A stretch of 64,000 nt of DNA from the NCBI GenBank assembly GCA_900107365.1, contig FNPS01000010.1, forward strand, positions 1 through 64,000, given 5' to 3'. This document shows positions 17,846 to 25,970 of this stretch, one piece after another; within the stretch, counting starts at the first letter, position 1, and every line of letters begins with the position of its first letter. Source of the stretch: Flavobacterium aquidurense. Its GTDB lineage: Bacteria > Bacteroidota > Bacteroidia > Flavobacteriales > Flavobacteriaceae. A program made the translations under genes and the position numbers. The notes under the pieces were generated by a model that was not told the origin of the DNA, made no database searches, and saw nothing but the letters and a program-made list of their open reading frames with translations.

Positions 17846-17972
17846 TTTTTTCCACCATATAAGTAATATAAGTTCATTTTAAAAGGTTGGATTTTACCCC
17901 CTTTCTTATATTTTAACTTATTAGCTAGCGTACACAAGCTTATAATTTCTTAAATGCGCTTATATGGTGAAA
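17846..17972. repeat. MITE-like element, copy 2 (CACCATATAAG termini)
   Basis: TTTTTCCACCATATAAGTAA at the left and CTTATATGGTGAAAAA at the right (reverse complement TTTTTCACCATATAAG), about 125 bp. It is in the same orientation as copy 1 and lies between sufE and the GxxExxY start. Confidence 0.65.
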
Positions 17973-17981
17973 AATTCGGCA

Positions 17982-18404
17982 CTAATTACTCTTAGCATTA
18001 AAAGCCAAAGCGTACATTTTGATGTTTTTGATCATCGAAACCAAACCATTTGCACGTGTTGCAGATAAATGTTCTTTTAAACCAATATCATCAATAAATT
18101 GTGTGTCGGCATTTATGATGTCTTCTGCTTTTTGATTCGAGAAAGCACGGATTAAAATCGCGATTATTCCCTTCGTTAAAATCGCATCACTGTCTGCAGT
18201 AAAGACAATTTTGTCGTCTTTTTGCTCTCCGTGTAACCAAACTTTCGATTGGCATCCTTTGATTAAATTCTCCTCAGTTTTATACTCTTCATTAATTATA
18301 GGAAGACTTTTTCCTAATTCGATGATGTATTCATAACGTTGCATCCAATCATCGAACATGGAGAATTCGTCTATTATTTCGTTTTGTATCTCTTTTATTG
18401 TCAT
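17982..18404 (-). CDS. sufE: Cysteine desulfuration protein SufE
   Basis: 140 aa cytosolic sulfur acceptor that takes persulfide from SufS and hands it to SufB. The catalytic Cys51 in LIKGCQSKVW has the same number as E. coli SufE Cys51. The conserved C-terminal ATRANGLVSMIKNIK is present. It is transcribed 2 nt after a small lipoprotein gene and 13 nt of coding space further from sufS, so sufS, the lipoprotein and sufE form one operon. Confidence 0.95.
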   Translation of the reverse strand: MTIKEIQNEIIDEFSMFDDWMQRYEYIIELGKSLPIINEEYKTEENLIKGCQSKVWLHGEQKDDKIVFTADSDAILTKGIIAILIRAFSNQKAEDIINADTQFIDDIGLKEHLSATRANGLVSMIKNIKMYALAFNAKSN

Positions 18405-18406
18405 AA

Positions 18407-18832
18407 TTATTCTTTAGCAAAATCAGTCAGCAAATTTACCAATTTTTCTATTTCCTTGGGAGGAAAACCATTGTCGAAACCTTGCGTCTGATATGTTTTT
18501 TGATTCTGAATTATTGTTAGATTTCCAATTGCCGCGCCATCATAAAATCGCTTTTCAGTTGGTGCTTTTAAAGTTGGAATACTTTCTAAGTTTATTTTCG
18601 AAAATTCTGTTGCAATCTGTTTCCATTTTGCATCGTCGATTTTCTTTTCTACCGGTTGAGCATCTCTGCCATTGGTAATAGAAACCATTTTATTCTGAAC
18701 AATGATCTTTTTATAAACTCCCCGCGATACGGCAGAATATTCTATCTGTGTTGTTGTCATATCCGCAATTTTTTGGCTTGAACAGCTCGTTCCGAAGAAA
18801 ATCGTCAGGAGTAATAAAGATAGTATTCTCAT
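18407..18832 (-). CDS. Small lipoprotein within the sufS-sufE operon
   Basis: 141 aa. A lipoprotein signal peptide has the lipobox FGTSC (Cys17), followed by SSQK. The mature domain is small and mixed (SAVSRGVYKKIIVQNKMVSI ... RFYDGAAIGNLTI ... PPKEIEKLVNLL), which I do not recognise beyond similarity to lipoproteins seen in flavobacterial SUF loci. It sits between sufS (9 nt) and sufE (2 nt). An envelope protein inside a cytosolic pathway operon is odd; co-transcription may be incidental. Confidence 0.75.
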   Translation of the reverse strand: MRILSLLLLTIFFGTSCSSQKIADMTTTQIEYSAVSRGVYKKIIVQNKMVSITNGRDAQPVEKKIDDAKWKQIATEFSKINLESIPTLKAPTEKRFYDGAAIGNLTIIQNQKTYQTQGFDNGFPPKEIEKLVNLLTDFAKE

Positions 18833-18841
18833 AAATGTGTT

Positions 18842-20056
18842 TTAGCTTAACATGGTTTTTGCCTTTTTCACCGCTTCAACCATAGTGTCAATTTCTTCTT
18901 TTGTATTATAAAAAGAGAAAGAAGCACGAATAGTTCCCGGTATACAAAAGAAATTCATGATCGGTTGCGCGCAATGATGTCCTGTACGAACAGCAATTCC
19001 TAATTTATCGATAATTGAACCAACGTCATAAGGATGAATTCCATCAATATTAAACGAAACTACAGAAGCTTTATTTTTCCCCGTTCCGTAAATTCGTAAA
19101 CCTTCAATTTCTAATAAACGTTTTGTAGCGTGTTCTAATAATTCGTTTTCGTATTGTTGAATATTTTCGAAACCAATATTGTTTAAGTAGTCAATAGCAG
19201 TTCCTAAAACAATTCCACCAGCGATATTTGGAGTTCCTGCTTCAAATTTATGAGGAAGATCAGCGTAAGTCGTTTTCTCAAAAGTCACTTCTTTGATCAT
19301 TTCTCCTCCACCTTGATAAGGAGGAAGTTTGTTTAACCATTCTTCTTTTCCGTATAAAATTCCGGTTCCGGTAGGACCGCACATTTTATGCCCTGAAAAA
19401 GCATAAAAATCACAATCTAATTCCTGAACATTAGGTTTTAAATGCGGAACAGCCTGTGCACCATCAATCAAAACAGCCGCACCAACAGCGTGTGCTTTGT
19501 CAATAATATATTTTATCGGATTGATGATTCCCAATGCATTCGAAATATGATTTACGGTTACGACTTTGGTTTTTTCTGATAATAAAGCATCAAAAGCTTC
19601 CATAATCAATTCGCCGTCTTCGTTCATCGGAATCACTTTTAAAGTCGCTCCGGTTTTTTCGCATAACATTTGCCAAGGCACAATATTACTATGGTGCTCT
19701 AAAGAAGAAACAATTACTTCGTCGCCAGGTTTTAAAATCGAAGCAAAACCGTTGGTCACTAAATTGATTCCGTGTGTTGTTCCTGAAGTAAAAAGAACTT
19801 CGTGAGCAAATTTTGCATTAATATGTTGTTGTACTTTACCACGAGAAATCTCGTAAGCATCGGTAGCTAATTGACTTAATGTGTGAACACCTCTATGAAT
19901 GTTGGCGTTTATTTCCTGATAGTATTTCACTTCGGCATCGATTACAATTTGTGGTTTTTGTGAAGTTGCACCGTTGTCGAAATATACCAATGGTTTTCCG
20001 TTTACTTTTTGTGAAAGTATTGGAAATTCAGCTCTTATTTTTTGGATATCTAGCAT
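18842..20056 (-). CDS. sufS: Cysteine desulfurase SufS
   Basis: 404 aa PLP enzyme that removes sulfur from L-cysteine for Fe-S cluster assembly. The PLP lysine is in FSGHKMCGPTGTG. The catalytic Cys is in RTGHHCAQPIMNFF. NIHRGVHTLS near residue 50 is typical of group II (SufS/CsdA) enzymes. Normal length. A TACTTTTG box at 20082-20089 gives it its own promoter, which fits its separation from sufBCD by the plus-strand block at 20278-24101. Confidence 0.96.
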   Translation of the reverse strand: MLDIQKIRAEFPILSQKVNGKPLVYFDNGATSQKPQIVIDAEVKYYQEINANIHRGVHTLSQLATDAYEISRGKVQQHINAKFAHEVLFTSGTTHGINLVTNGFASILKPGDEVIVSSLEHHSNIVPWQMLCEKTGATLKVIPMNEDGELIMEAFDALLSEKTKVVTVNHISNALGIINPIKYIIDKAHAVGAAVLIDGAQAVPHLKPNVQELDCDFYAFSGHKMCGPTGTGILYGKEEWLNKLPPYQGGGEMIKEVTFEKTTYADLPHKFEAGTPNIAGGIVLGTAIDYLNNIGFENIQQYENELLEHATKRLLEIEGLRIYGTGKNKASVVSFNIDGIHPYDVGSIIDKLGIAVRTGHHCAQPIMNFFCIPGTIRASFSFYNTKEEIDTMVEAVKKAKTMLS

Positions 20057-20081
20057 GTCTTATTTAGAAAAATTCTATCTA

Positions 20082-20089
20082 CAAAAGTA
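20082..20089 (-). promoter_or_regulatory. Predicted -7 box for sufS
   Basis: TACTTTTG on the minus strand matches TAnnTTTG about 26 nt before the sufS ATG. The -33 element is unclear. Confidence 0.5.
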
Positions 20090-20277
20090 CTAAAACTAAA
20101 TTTGTTTCCACGGCAATTCGATAATTTCCTTTTATAGTGCCATCAATTGCAGGCTTAAATGCCGATTCCGTAAAATTAGATTTGATTTTATAAATTATAT
20201 GAAACGGAAATCTAAATTAGATCATAATATCGTGATCATAAATTAATTATATTGCATTAAAAATAGCTATCAGTCTT

Positions 20278-21627
20278 ATGAAAAAATTTCTCAAATTACT
20301 TGTTCTTGTTTTGGTTCTTGCCTTTTTGTATTTCGGATTTACTACTTATCCAAAGCTGGATTTGATTTCTGGTTTTTCTGCGAAAAGTGTCGCTTCTGGT
20401 CATTTTATGGATAATCGACCGTTAGAGTTGATTCAGAAAACGGACAATGATATCGATATGATTGATTTGGCTAAGAATTCAATCGATGATGCTGGTAAGT
20501 TTGCAACAGCTTCTGTTTATGGTTTAAAAGAAAGAAAAGCTATTTATAGAGAAGGTTTGGGAGCAACTTTAATTAATGATGATTTTGATGTTTCGAAACC
20601 TTATTTGCTTCCGAAAAGAACAAAATTGGTTAACAATCTTCCTTTTCCTTACGGGAATAATGAACCAAAAGATACGACGTTTTCAAATGTTGATTATGCA
20701 AAATTGAAAAGTGCTGTTGATAATTCATTCGATAAAAATGGAGGAAAAGCAAAGAGAACACGTGCCGTTGTAGTTTTGTATAAAGATAAATTGATAGCCG
20801 AAAAATATGATACTGGTTTTAATAAAAACAGTAAAATTTTGGGATGGTCGATGACAAAAAGTATTACGAGTTCGGCTTTTGGCGTTTTAGCCAAACAAGG
20901 AAAAATTGATATTTATAAACCAGCTCCAATTGCAGAATGGCAAAAAGATGATCGTAAAATTATCACGATTAACGATTTGCTTCATATGAATTCTGGTTTA
21001 GAATGGGAGGAGAATTACACCAAAATTTGTGATGCGACAAAAATGCTTTTTCAGGCCGAAGATATGGGAAAAGTGCAAATGGATAAGCCAGCTCAGTTTA
21101 AACCGAACACGCATTGGTATTACTCCTCTGGAACGACCAATTTATTATCCCGAATTTTAAGAAGCCAATTCAAAACCCAGCAAGAATATCTTGATTTTTG
21201 GTACGGTGCTCTAATTGACAAAATCGGAATGAATTCGATGATTGTCGAGCAAGATATGTCAGGAACTTTTGTGGGTTCCTCTTACGGATGGGCAACGCCA
21301 AGGGATTGGTCAAAATTTGGATTATTATACCTTCATAAAGGAAATTGGAACGGAGAGCAAATCTTAGATGAAAGCTGGGTAAAATACACCGCAACACCAA
21401 CAAATACTTCAGAAGGAAAATACGGAGCGCAGTTTTGGCTAAACGCCGGAGGAAAATTCCCGGATGTGCCGCGAGATATGTTTTACTGCAGTGGATATCA
21501 AGGACAAATGGTAGCCATTATTCCGTCTTTGGATATGGTAATTGTGAGAATGGGAGTGAAGGAAGAAGAGCCTGGATTTGATTTTAATGGGTTTTTGAAA
21601 GGGATAATTGAGAGTGTGAAGAAATAA
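20278..21627 (+). CDS. Serine hydrolase, beta-lactamase class C fold
   Basis: 449 aa. One N-terminal membrane anchor or uncleaved signal (LLVLVLVLAFLYFGFTTYP), then a linker and the beta-lactamase/transpeptidase-like domain (about 145-445). The SxxK motif is SMTK, with Ser191 and Lys194. The second motif is YSSGTTN, in the YxN position. These proteins are usually esterases or DD-peptidase relatives acting in the periplasm rather than true beta-lactamases. It is the first gene of the plus-strand block that splits the SUF cluster. A weak TATATTG box lies at 20248-20254. Confidence 0.88.
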   Translation: MKKFLKLLVLVLVLAFLYFGFTTYPKLDLISGFSAKSVASGHFMDNRPLELIQKTDNDIDMIDLAKNSIDDAGKFATASVYGLKERKAIYREGLGATLINDDFDVSKPYLLPKRTKLVNNLPFPYGNNEPKDTTFSNVDYAKLKSAVDNSFDKNGGKAKRTRAVVVLYKDKLIAEKYDTGFNKNSKILGWSMTKSITSSAFGVLAKQGKIDIYKPAPIAEWQKDDRKIITINDLLHMNSGLEWEENYTKICDATKMLFQAEDMGKVQMDKPAQFKPNTHWYYSSGTTNLLSRILRSQFKTQQEYLDFWYGALIDKIGMNSMIVEQDMSGTFVGSSYGWATPRDWSKFGLLYLHKGNWNGEQILDESWVKYTATPTNTSEGKYGAQFWLNAGGKFPDVPRDMFYCSGYQGQMVAIIPSLDMVIVRMGVKEEEPGFDFNGFLKGIIESVKK

Positions 21628-21628
21628 A

Positions 21629-21659
21629 TTGTAATATATTTCTTTCTTTTTGTATATTG
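21629..21659 (+). promoter_or_regulatory. Possible promoter of the P-loop/PIN/ASCH operon
   Basis: TTG at 21629-21631 and TATATTG at 21653-21659 have roughly the spacing of the Bacteroidetes -33/-7 pair. Both are imperfect matches. Initiation just downstream would leave a short leader before the ATG at 21676 and would exclude the TTG at 21661 as a start. Confidence 0.35.
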
Positions 21660-21675
21660 CTTGAAATTTCTATTT

Positions 21676-22197
21676 ATGAGGTTATTTGAAAATATATATT
21701 TTATTGGTGGAATTCATGGAGTTGGAAAAGGGACTATTTGTAAAGAAATAACATCTAGAACGGACTTAATTCATATAACTGCTAGTGAAGTTTTGAAGTG
21801 GAATGAAATTAGTTTATCAGAGAATAAATTAGTCAAAAATATTTCTTCGACTCAAGAAAGGTTAATTTATGGCTTAGAAAATTTAATCGAAGAAGATAAA
21901 GAATATTTATTGGATGGGCATTTCTGCTTATTAAATTCTTCTGGACTTCCAATCAGAATTGATGAAGATACTTTTGATCAAATTAATCCAAAAGCAATAG
22001 TAATTGTAATTGATGATGTTGAAAAAATTGCCAAAAGATTAGAGTTGAGAGATAGTAAAATTTATAGTATTCAAATTCTTAATGACTTGCAAGAAATGGA
22101 AATAGAATATGCAAAATATCTTTCAGATAAGTATTCAATTCCTTACATCGAAATAAGAGGCGGAAATTATAATCAACTAATTGAAAATATTCGATGA
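21676..22197 (+). CDS. P-loop ATPase / adenylate-kinase-like protein of the PIN-ASCH operon
   Basis: 173 aa from ATG 21676 (an in-frame TTG at 21661 adds five residues). The Walker A loop GIHGVGKGT is at about residues 12-20, as in AAA_17/AAA_33 nucleotide-kinase-like proteins. A Walker-B-like strand ends EYLLDGHFCLL near 80-90, followed by VIVIDDVEKIAKRLELRD, which resembles the lid/Arg region of small-molecule kinases. It is about the size of an adenylate or shikimate kinase, but no specific family is certain. Its stop overlaps the start of the PIN-fusion gene (ATGA), so the two are translationally coupled. DNA here is more AT-rich than the SUF genes around it. Confidence 0.75.
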   Translation: MRLFENIYFIGGIHGVGKGTICKEITSRTDLIHITASEVLKWNEISLSENKLVKNISSTQERLIYGLENLIEEDKEYLLDGHFCLLNSSGLPIRIDEDTFDQINPKAIVIVIDDVEKIAKRLELRDSKIYSIQILNDLQEMEIEYAKYLSDKYSIPYIEIRGGNYNQLIENIR

Positions 22198-23714
22198 AAA
22201 TTTTACTAGACACTAATATCATCATTCATAGGGAAGCAAACAAAATATATAAACCAGAAATTGGTCAGCTTTTTAAATGGATTGATAATCTTAAATACTC
22301 CAAATATATTCATCCTTTAACACTTGAAGAATTAGAAAGATATAAAGATCTAAATGCTCTTGATACGATGAGTATTAAGATTGAAAGTTATAATTTACTG
22401 AAACATCAAGCTCCTTTAGGTCTGGAAATATTAAAAGTTAGCAAAAATATTGATAGTAAAGACAATGATATAAATGATACTCAAATCCTAAACGAAGTTT
22501 ATGAAGGTCGAGTTGATTTTTTAATTTCAGAAGATAAAAAAATTCACACGAAGGCTAACTTATTAGGTATAGCAGATAAAGTTTTTAAAATTCAAAATTT
22601 CTTAGAAAAAGTAACTTCGGAGAATCCTGAGTTAGTTGATTACAAAGTATTGGCTGTTAAGAGAGTTGATTTTGCAGAAGTTGATATTAAAGACTCTTTT
22701 TTCGATAGTTTTAGAGAGGATTATACCGAGTTTAATAAATGGTTTAATCGCAAAGCTGAAGAAAAGTGCTACGTTTGTTATAGTGACAACAACTTAACTG
22801 CATTCTTGTTTGTAAAAATAGAAAATAAAAATAGTGAAAGTTATTCAGAAATCACTCCAACTTTTATTCCTAAAAAGCGTCTAAAAATTGGGACTTTAAA
22901 AGTTTCTAGTAACGGATATAAAATTGGCGAAAGATTCTTGAAAACGATTTTTGACAATTCGATAAAATATGGAGTAGAGGAGATATATGTTACACTTTTC
23001 ACTAAAAGACCTGAACAAGAACAGCTAATAGAAATGCTTGAAGAATGGGGATTCATATTCTACGGACTAAAAACGACTCAGAATGGAGAAGAAAAAGTTT
23101 ATACAAGATCATTTGGAAAAAATATACCCGTAAATATTAAAAATCCTAAAATTACTTTCCCTTTCTTATCCAGAAAAACTGATAAATATATAATTAAAAT
23201 TGAACCACAATATCACACTGAACTTTTTCCTGACAGTATTAACACAAAAGAGGATAAAACGAAATATACTGAAAATGAGCCTCATAGAAATAGAATTAGT
23301 AAGGTTTATATTTCTCATTCCCAAGATAGACAATTAAAATCAGGAGATATAATAATCGTATATCGTATGGGAGAAACTACACCCAAAAAATATTCTAGTA
23401 CAGTAACCAGTATATGTATTGTCGAAAGTGTTCAAAACAATTTCACATCTTTTGAAGATTTTTTTAATGCATGTAATAGACGAACTATGATAGCAAAAGA
23501 AGATTTAAAAGTTAGTTGGTGGGATAAATATCCGAATAATAGACCTTTTATTGTAAACTTTTTGTATGCGCATTCTTTGCCTACCCCTAAACCAACTTTA
23601 GATGATTTAAATAGATTGGGAGTTATTCCAGATATATTAAATATGCCAAGAGGATTTATTAAAATAACTAATGACCAGTTTAATGATTTGATTAAATTTG
23701 CCTATAAATTATAA
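22194..23714 (+). CDS. PIN ribonuclease - GNAT acetyltransferase - EVE/ASCH-like fusion protein
   Basis: 506 aa with three apparent domains. Residues 1-140 form a PIN domain: D6 in LLDTNIIIH, acidic E45/E46, D92/D95 in NDINDTQIL and D114 in ISEDKKI are the expected metal ligands. Residues about 165-310 resemble a GNAT acetyltransferase (LKIGTLKVSSNGYKIGERF, then EQEQLIEMLEEWGFIFYG). Residues about 365-506 look PUA/EVE/ASCH-like (SKVYISHSQDRQLKSGDIIIVYRMGE ... LPRGFIKIT-like end). PIN domains usually cut RNA, GNATs acetylate amino groups, and PUA-like folds bind RNA or modified bases. The combination suggests an RNA-directed effector with a sensor domain. The gene overlaps the P-loop gene by 4 nt and sits 3 nt before the ASCH gene. 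Function is unproven. Confidence 0.75.
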   Translation: MKILLDTNIIIHREANKIYKPEIGQLFKWIDNLKYSKYIHPLTLEELERYKDLNALDTMSIKIESYNLLKHQAPLGLEILKVSKNIDSKDNDINDTQILNEVYEGRVDFLISEDKKIHTKANLLGIADKVFKIQNFLEKVTSENPELVDYKVLAVKRVDFAEVDIKDSFFDSFREDYTEFNKWFNRKAEEKCYVCYSDNNLTAFLFVKIENKNSESYSEITPTFIPKKRLKIGTLKVSSNGYKIGERFLKTIFDNSIKYGVEEIYVTLFTKRPEQEQLIEMLEEWGFIFYGLKTTQNGEEKVYTRSFGKNIPVNIKNPKITFPFLSRKTDKYIIKIEPQYHTELFPDSINTKEDKTKYTENEPHRNRISKVYISHSQDRQLKSGDIIIVYRMGETTPKKYSSTVTSICIVESVQNNFTSFEDFFNACNRRTMIAKEDLKVSWWDKYPNNRPFIVNFLYAHSLPTPKPTLDDLNRLGVIPDILNMPRGFIKITNDQFNDLIKFAYKL

Positions 23715-23717
23715 ATT

Positions 23718-24101
23718 ATGAAAGTAGTACTATCAATTAAACCCCAATATGCAAATAAAATATTTGACGGGACAAAAAAATTTGAGTTTAGAAAAGCTAT
23801 TTTCAAAAATCAAAATGTAACATCAGTTTTGGTTTACGCTTCTTCACCAGTACAAAAAGTAATTGGAGAATTTGAAATAGAGAAAATATTTAATCTTGAC
23901 CTTAAAGAGCTTTGGGATAAAACTAAAGAATATTCAGGGATAACCGAAGATTATTTTTACGAATATTTCGAAAATAGACAGCAAGGTTTTGCTATTCAAA
24001 TAAAAAATAAAAATAAATTTGAAGAGCCTAAATGTTTAAAGGCTGATTATAATTTAACACCTCCTCAATCATTTGCATATTGGTCAAATGAAAAAAGATA
24101 A
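23718..24101 (+). CDS. ASCH domain protein
   Basis: 127 aa. The start MKVVLSIKPQYANKIFDGTKKFEFRK is the classic ASCH (PUA-like) entry, with the GxKxxExR pattern (GTKKFEFRK) at about 18-26. SSPVQKVIGEFEI follows. ASCH proteins bind or process RNA or modified nucleotides; some cleave N4-acetylcytidine (YqfB type). It is 3 nt after the PIN-GNAT-EVE gene, so it is the third gene of the operon. The pairing of an acetyltransferase-containing protein with an ASCH protein is suggestive, but no substrate can be stated. Confidence 0.82.
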   Translation: MKVVLSIKPQYANKIFDGTKKFEFRKAIFKNQNVTSVLVYASSPVQKVIGEFEIEKIFNLDLKELWDKTKEYSGITEDYFYEYFENRQQGFAIQIKNKNKFEEPKCLKADYNLTPPQSFAYWSNEKR

Positions 24102-24105
24102 AAAC

Positions 24106-24146
24106 AAAAACCGGTAAACTTCAAAAAGCTTATCGGTTTTTATTTA
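24106..24146. terminator. Bidirectional terminator between the ASCH gene and sufD
   Basis: Stem AAAAACCGGTAA (24106-24117) with TTATCGGTTTTT (24130-24141), one G-U pair, and T-rich flanks. The genes converge here. Confidence 0.7.
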
Positions 24147-24163
24147 TTAAAGAATAGAATTTT

Positions 24164-25480
24164 TTACAAATCAAATCCTAAATTCACACCCAATTTCATG
24201 GCAATGATTTTAGTGATTCTTTGTTTTAATTCCGGTATTTTGATGCTTTCGATTACGGCATTTGAGAATGCGTACATCAATAAAGCTTTAGCTTCTTTTT
24301 TAGGAATACCACGTGATTGCATGTAGAACATTGCAGTTTCGTCTAATTGTCCAACAGTACAACCGTGAGAACATTTTACGTCATCAGCAAAAATCTCTAA
24401 TTGTGGTTTTGCATTGATAGTTGCTTTGTCGCTCAATAAAATATTATTGCTTTTTTGGAAAGCATTTGTTTTTTGAGCTTCTTTTTCTACCAAAACTTTT
24501 CCGTTGAAAACTCCCGTCGAACGATCAGAGAAAATTCCTTTATAATCCTGGAAACTTTCGCAATTTGGTGTTGCGTGATTTACCAAAGTATAATGATCAA
24601 CGTGTTGTTTTTCGCCAATGATTGTGATTCCGTTTAGAGTACTTGTCAATCTTTCTCCAAAATGATAAAAGTTCAAATTGTTACGAGTCAGATTTCCTCC
24701 AAAAGAGAATGTATGTACGTAAACATGACTTTCTTGCTGTTGTGAAACGTAAGTGTTATCAATTAAATTCGCTTCAAGATTGTCGTTTTGAATTTTGTAG
24801 TGATCTACAATCGCACGTTTTTGAGCAAAAATCTCAGTAACCGAATTGGTTAAAACCGGATTTTCATTCAAACTTTGGTGGCGTTCGATAATTTGAACAT
24901 GTGAATTCTCACCCACAATAATCAAATTTCTTGGCTGTACCAATAAAGCAGATTCATTTCCTGTTGAGAAATACATGATCTCAATTGGTTTGTCAGCTAC
25001 TTTCTTTTTTGGAATATTGATAAAAGCGCCTTCACTTGCAAAAGCAGTATTCAACGAAGTCAGACTTTCGTCTTTGCTTGCTACTTTGTTGAAGTAAGTA
25101 TCAATAATCATTTTATATTTTGGCTTGGTCAATGCCGAAGACATCAAACAAACATCGATTCCGTCATGCGTAGTAGAAGACAAATGCGAACTAAAAACGC
25201 CATCAATAAATACTAATTTATAAGTATCTATCTCGTGTAAAAAGTATTTTTTTACCTGATTAAATTCGATTGCATTTTCTTCCTTTGGAAAAACCGTAAA
25301 GTCATTTTTTAAGATGGCGTTTAGCGATGTATATTTCCAAGCTTCTTCTTTTTTGGTTGGGAAACCTTTATTTTCGAAGTTTTTTAAGGCATTTGTGCGA
25401 ATGTCATGCAAATCTGAATGTACATCGACACGCTCTTCAAAAGCCATAAAAGACGATACTAATTTTTCTTTTAAATCCAT
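24164..25480 (-). CDS. sufD: Fe-S cluster assembly protein SufD
   Basis: 438 aa scaffold subunit of the SufBC2D complex. The right-handed beta-helix core and C-terminal helices are recognisable: VEKEAQKTNAFQKSNNILLS, then DDVKCSHGCTVGQLDE with the conserved Cys/His of SufB/SufD, and a terminal ALLMYAFSNAVIESI. Normal length. It is the last gene of the upstream SUF transcript (iscA-like, sufB, oxidoreductase, sufC, S23-like, sufD) and ends at the terminator shared with the convergent ASCH gene. Confidence 0.95.
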   Translation of the reverse strand: MDLKEKLVSSFMAFEERVDVHSDLHDIRTNALKNFENKGFPTKKEEAWKYTSLNAILKNDFTVFPKEENAIEFNQVKKYFLHEIDTYKLVFIDGVFSSHLSSTTHDGIDVCLMSSALTKPKYKMIIDTYFNKVASKDESLTSLNTAFASEGAFINIPKKKVADKPIEIMYFSTGNESALLVQPRNLIIVGENSHVQIIERHQSLNENPVLTNSVTEIFAQKRAIVDHYKIQNDNLEANLIDNTYVSQQQESHVYVHTFSFGGNLTRNNLNFYHFGERLTSTLNGITIIGEKQHVDHYTLVNHATPNCESFQDYKGIFSDRSTGVFNGKVLVEKEAQKTNAFQKSNNILLSDKATINAKPQLEIFADDVKCSHGCTVGQLDETAMFYMQSRGIPKKEAKALLMYAFSNAVIESIKIPELKQRITKIIAMKLGVNLGFDL

Positions 25481-25493
25481 TGTTCTTGTTAGT

Positions 25494-25616
25494 CTTAAAG
25501 TCGAAAGTCGAAAGTCAAAAGACTTTAGATTGTCGACTATTTTTGTGAAAAAATCATAAACTTAGTTGAGTCTAAACAGACTTTACAACTTTTGACTTTA
25601 TGACTTTTGACTCAAA
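25494..25616. repeat. AAGTC/GACTTT repeat cluster downstream of the S23-like gene
   Basis: It contains AAAGTCGAAAGTCGAAAGTC next to AAAAGACTTT (inverted) and the 21-bp unit beginning AACTTTTGACTTTATGACTT at 25587-25607, which recurs exactly at 25971-25991. The unit overlaps the last codons of the S23-like gene, so its C-terminus (SQKS) is repeat-encoded. Confidence 0.7.
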
Positions 25617-25966
25617 TATTTAATGAAACCGCTTAATAATTTCGATATTTCAGTTATCGATTCTAAAAGCATTTCAAATTCTTCTTTAATTATATATTCT
25701 AAATCAAACGCTAAATATAATTGAGATCTTACTTCTCCTGCAGATGCTTTGGCCACATATAAAAAATAAACAAACTCTTTATCTGTATTTCTCTCAAAAC
25801 CTTCTGCTATATTTGATGATATAGAAAGTGATGCGCGTCTTATTTGTCTAACGAAATCAAAGTCTTTTTTGAAATTAGAATTTTCAGTAACTAAATATAT
25901 TTTCTTATTGAAGATTCTGGATTTCTGCCACGAATTTATTTCCTCAAAAGATCTAAATTTGCTCAT
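25598..25966 (-). CDS. Four-helix-bundle protein, S23/23S rRNA intervening-sequence family
   Basis: 122 aa from ATG 25966; an in-frame TTG at 25972 lies in a flanking repeat. It matches the S23 (TIGR02436-type) four-helix bundle: FRSFEEINSWQKSR at the N-terminus, RQIRRASLSISSNIAEGFER in the middle, and helical VYFLYVAKASAGEVRSQLYLA. These proteins were first found in intervening sequences of 23S rRNA genes and spread as accessory genes; their role is unclear. Here the gene interrupts sufC-sufD and is bracketed by exact 21-bp direct repeats, which points to insertion. Confidence 0.88.
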   Translation of the reverse strand: MSKFRSFEEINSWQKSRIFNKKIYLVTENSNFKKDFDFVRQIRRASLSISSNIAEGFERNTDKEFVYFLYVAKASAGEVRSQLYLAFDLEYIIKEEFEMLLESITEISKLLSGFIKYLSQKS

Positions 25967-25970
25967 GCCC

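Noticed and set aside
20278..21627. A beta-lactamase resistance gene.
   Set aside because: SMTK and YSSG motifs show the serine-hydrolase fold, but most such proteins are esterases or peptidases and nothing here indicates antibiotic hydrolysis.
20278..24101. The four plus-strand genes as one integrated prophage or transposon.
   Set aside because: No integrase, transposase, terminal repeats or target duplication were found at the block ends.
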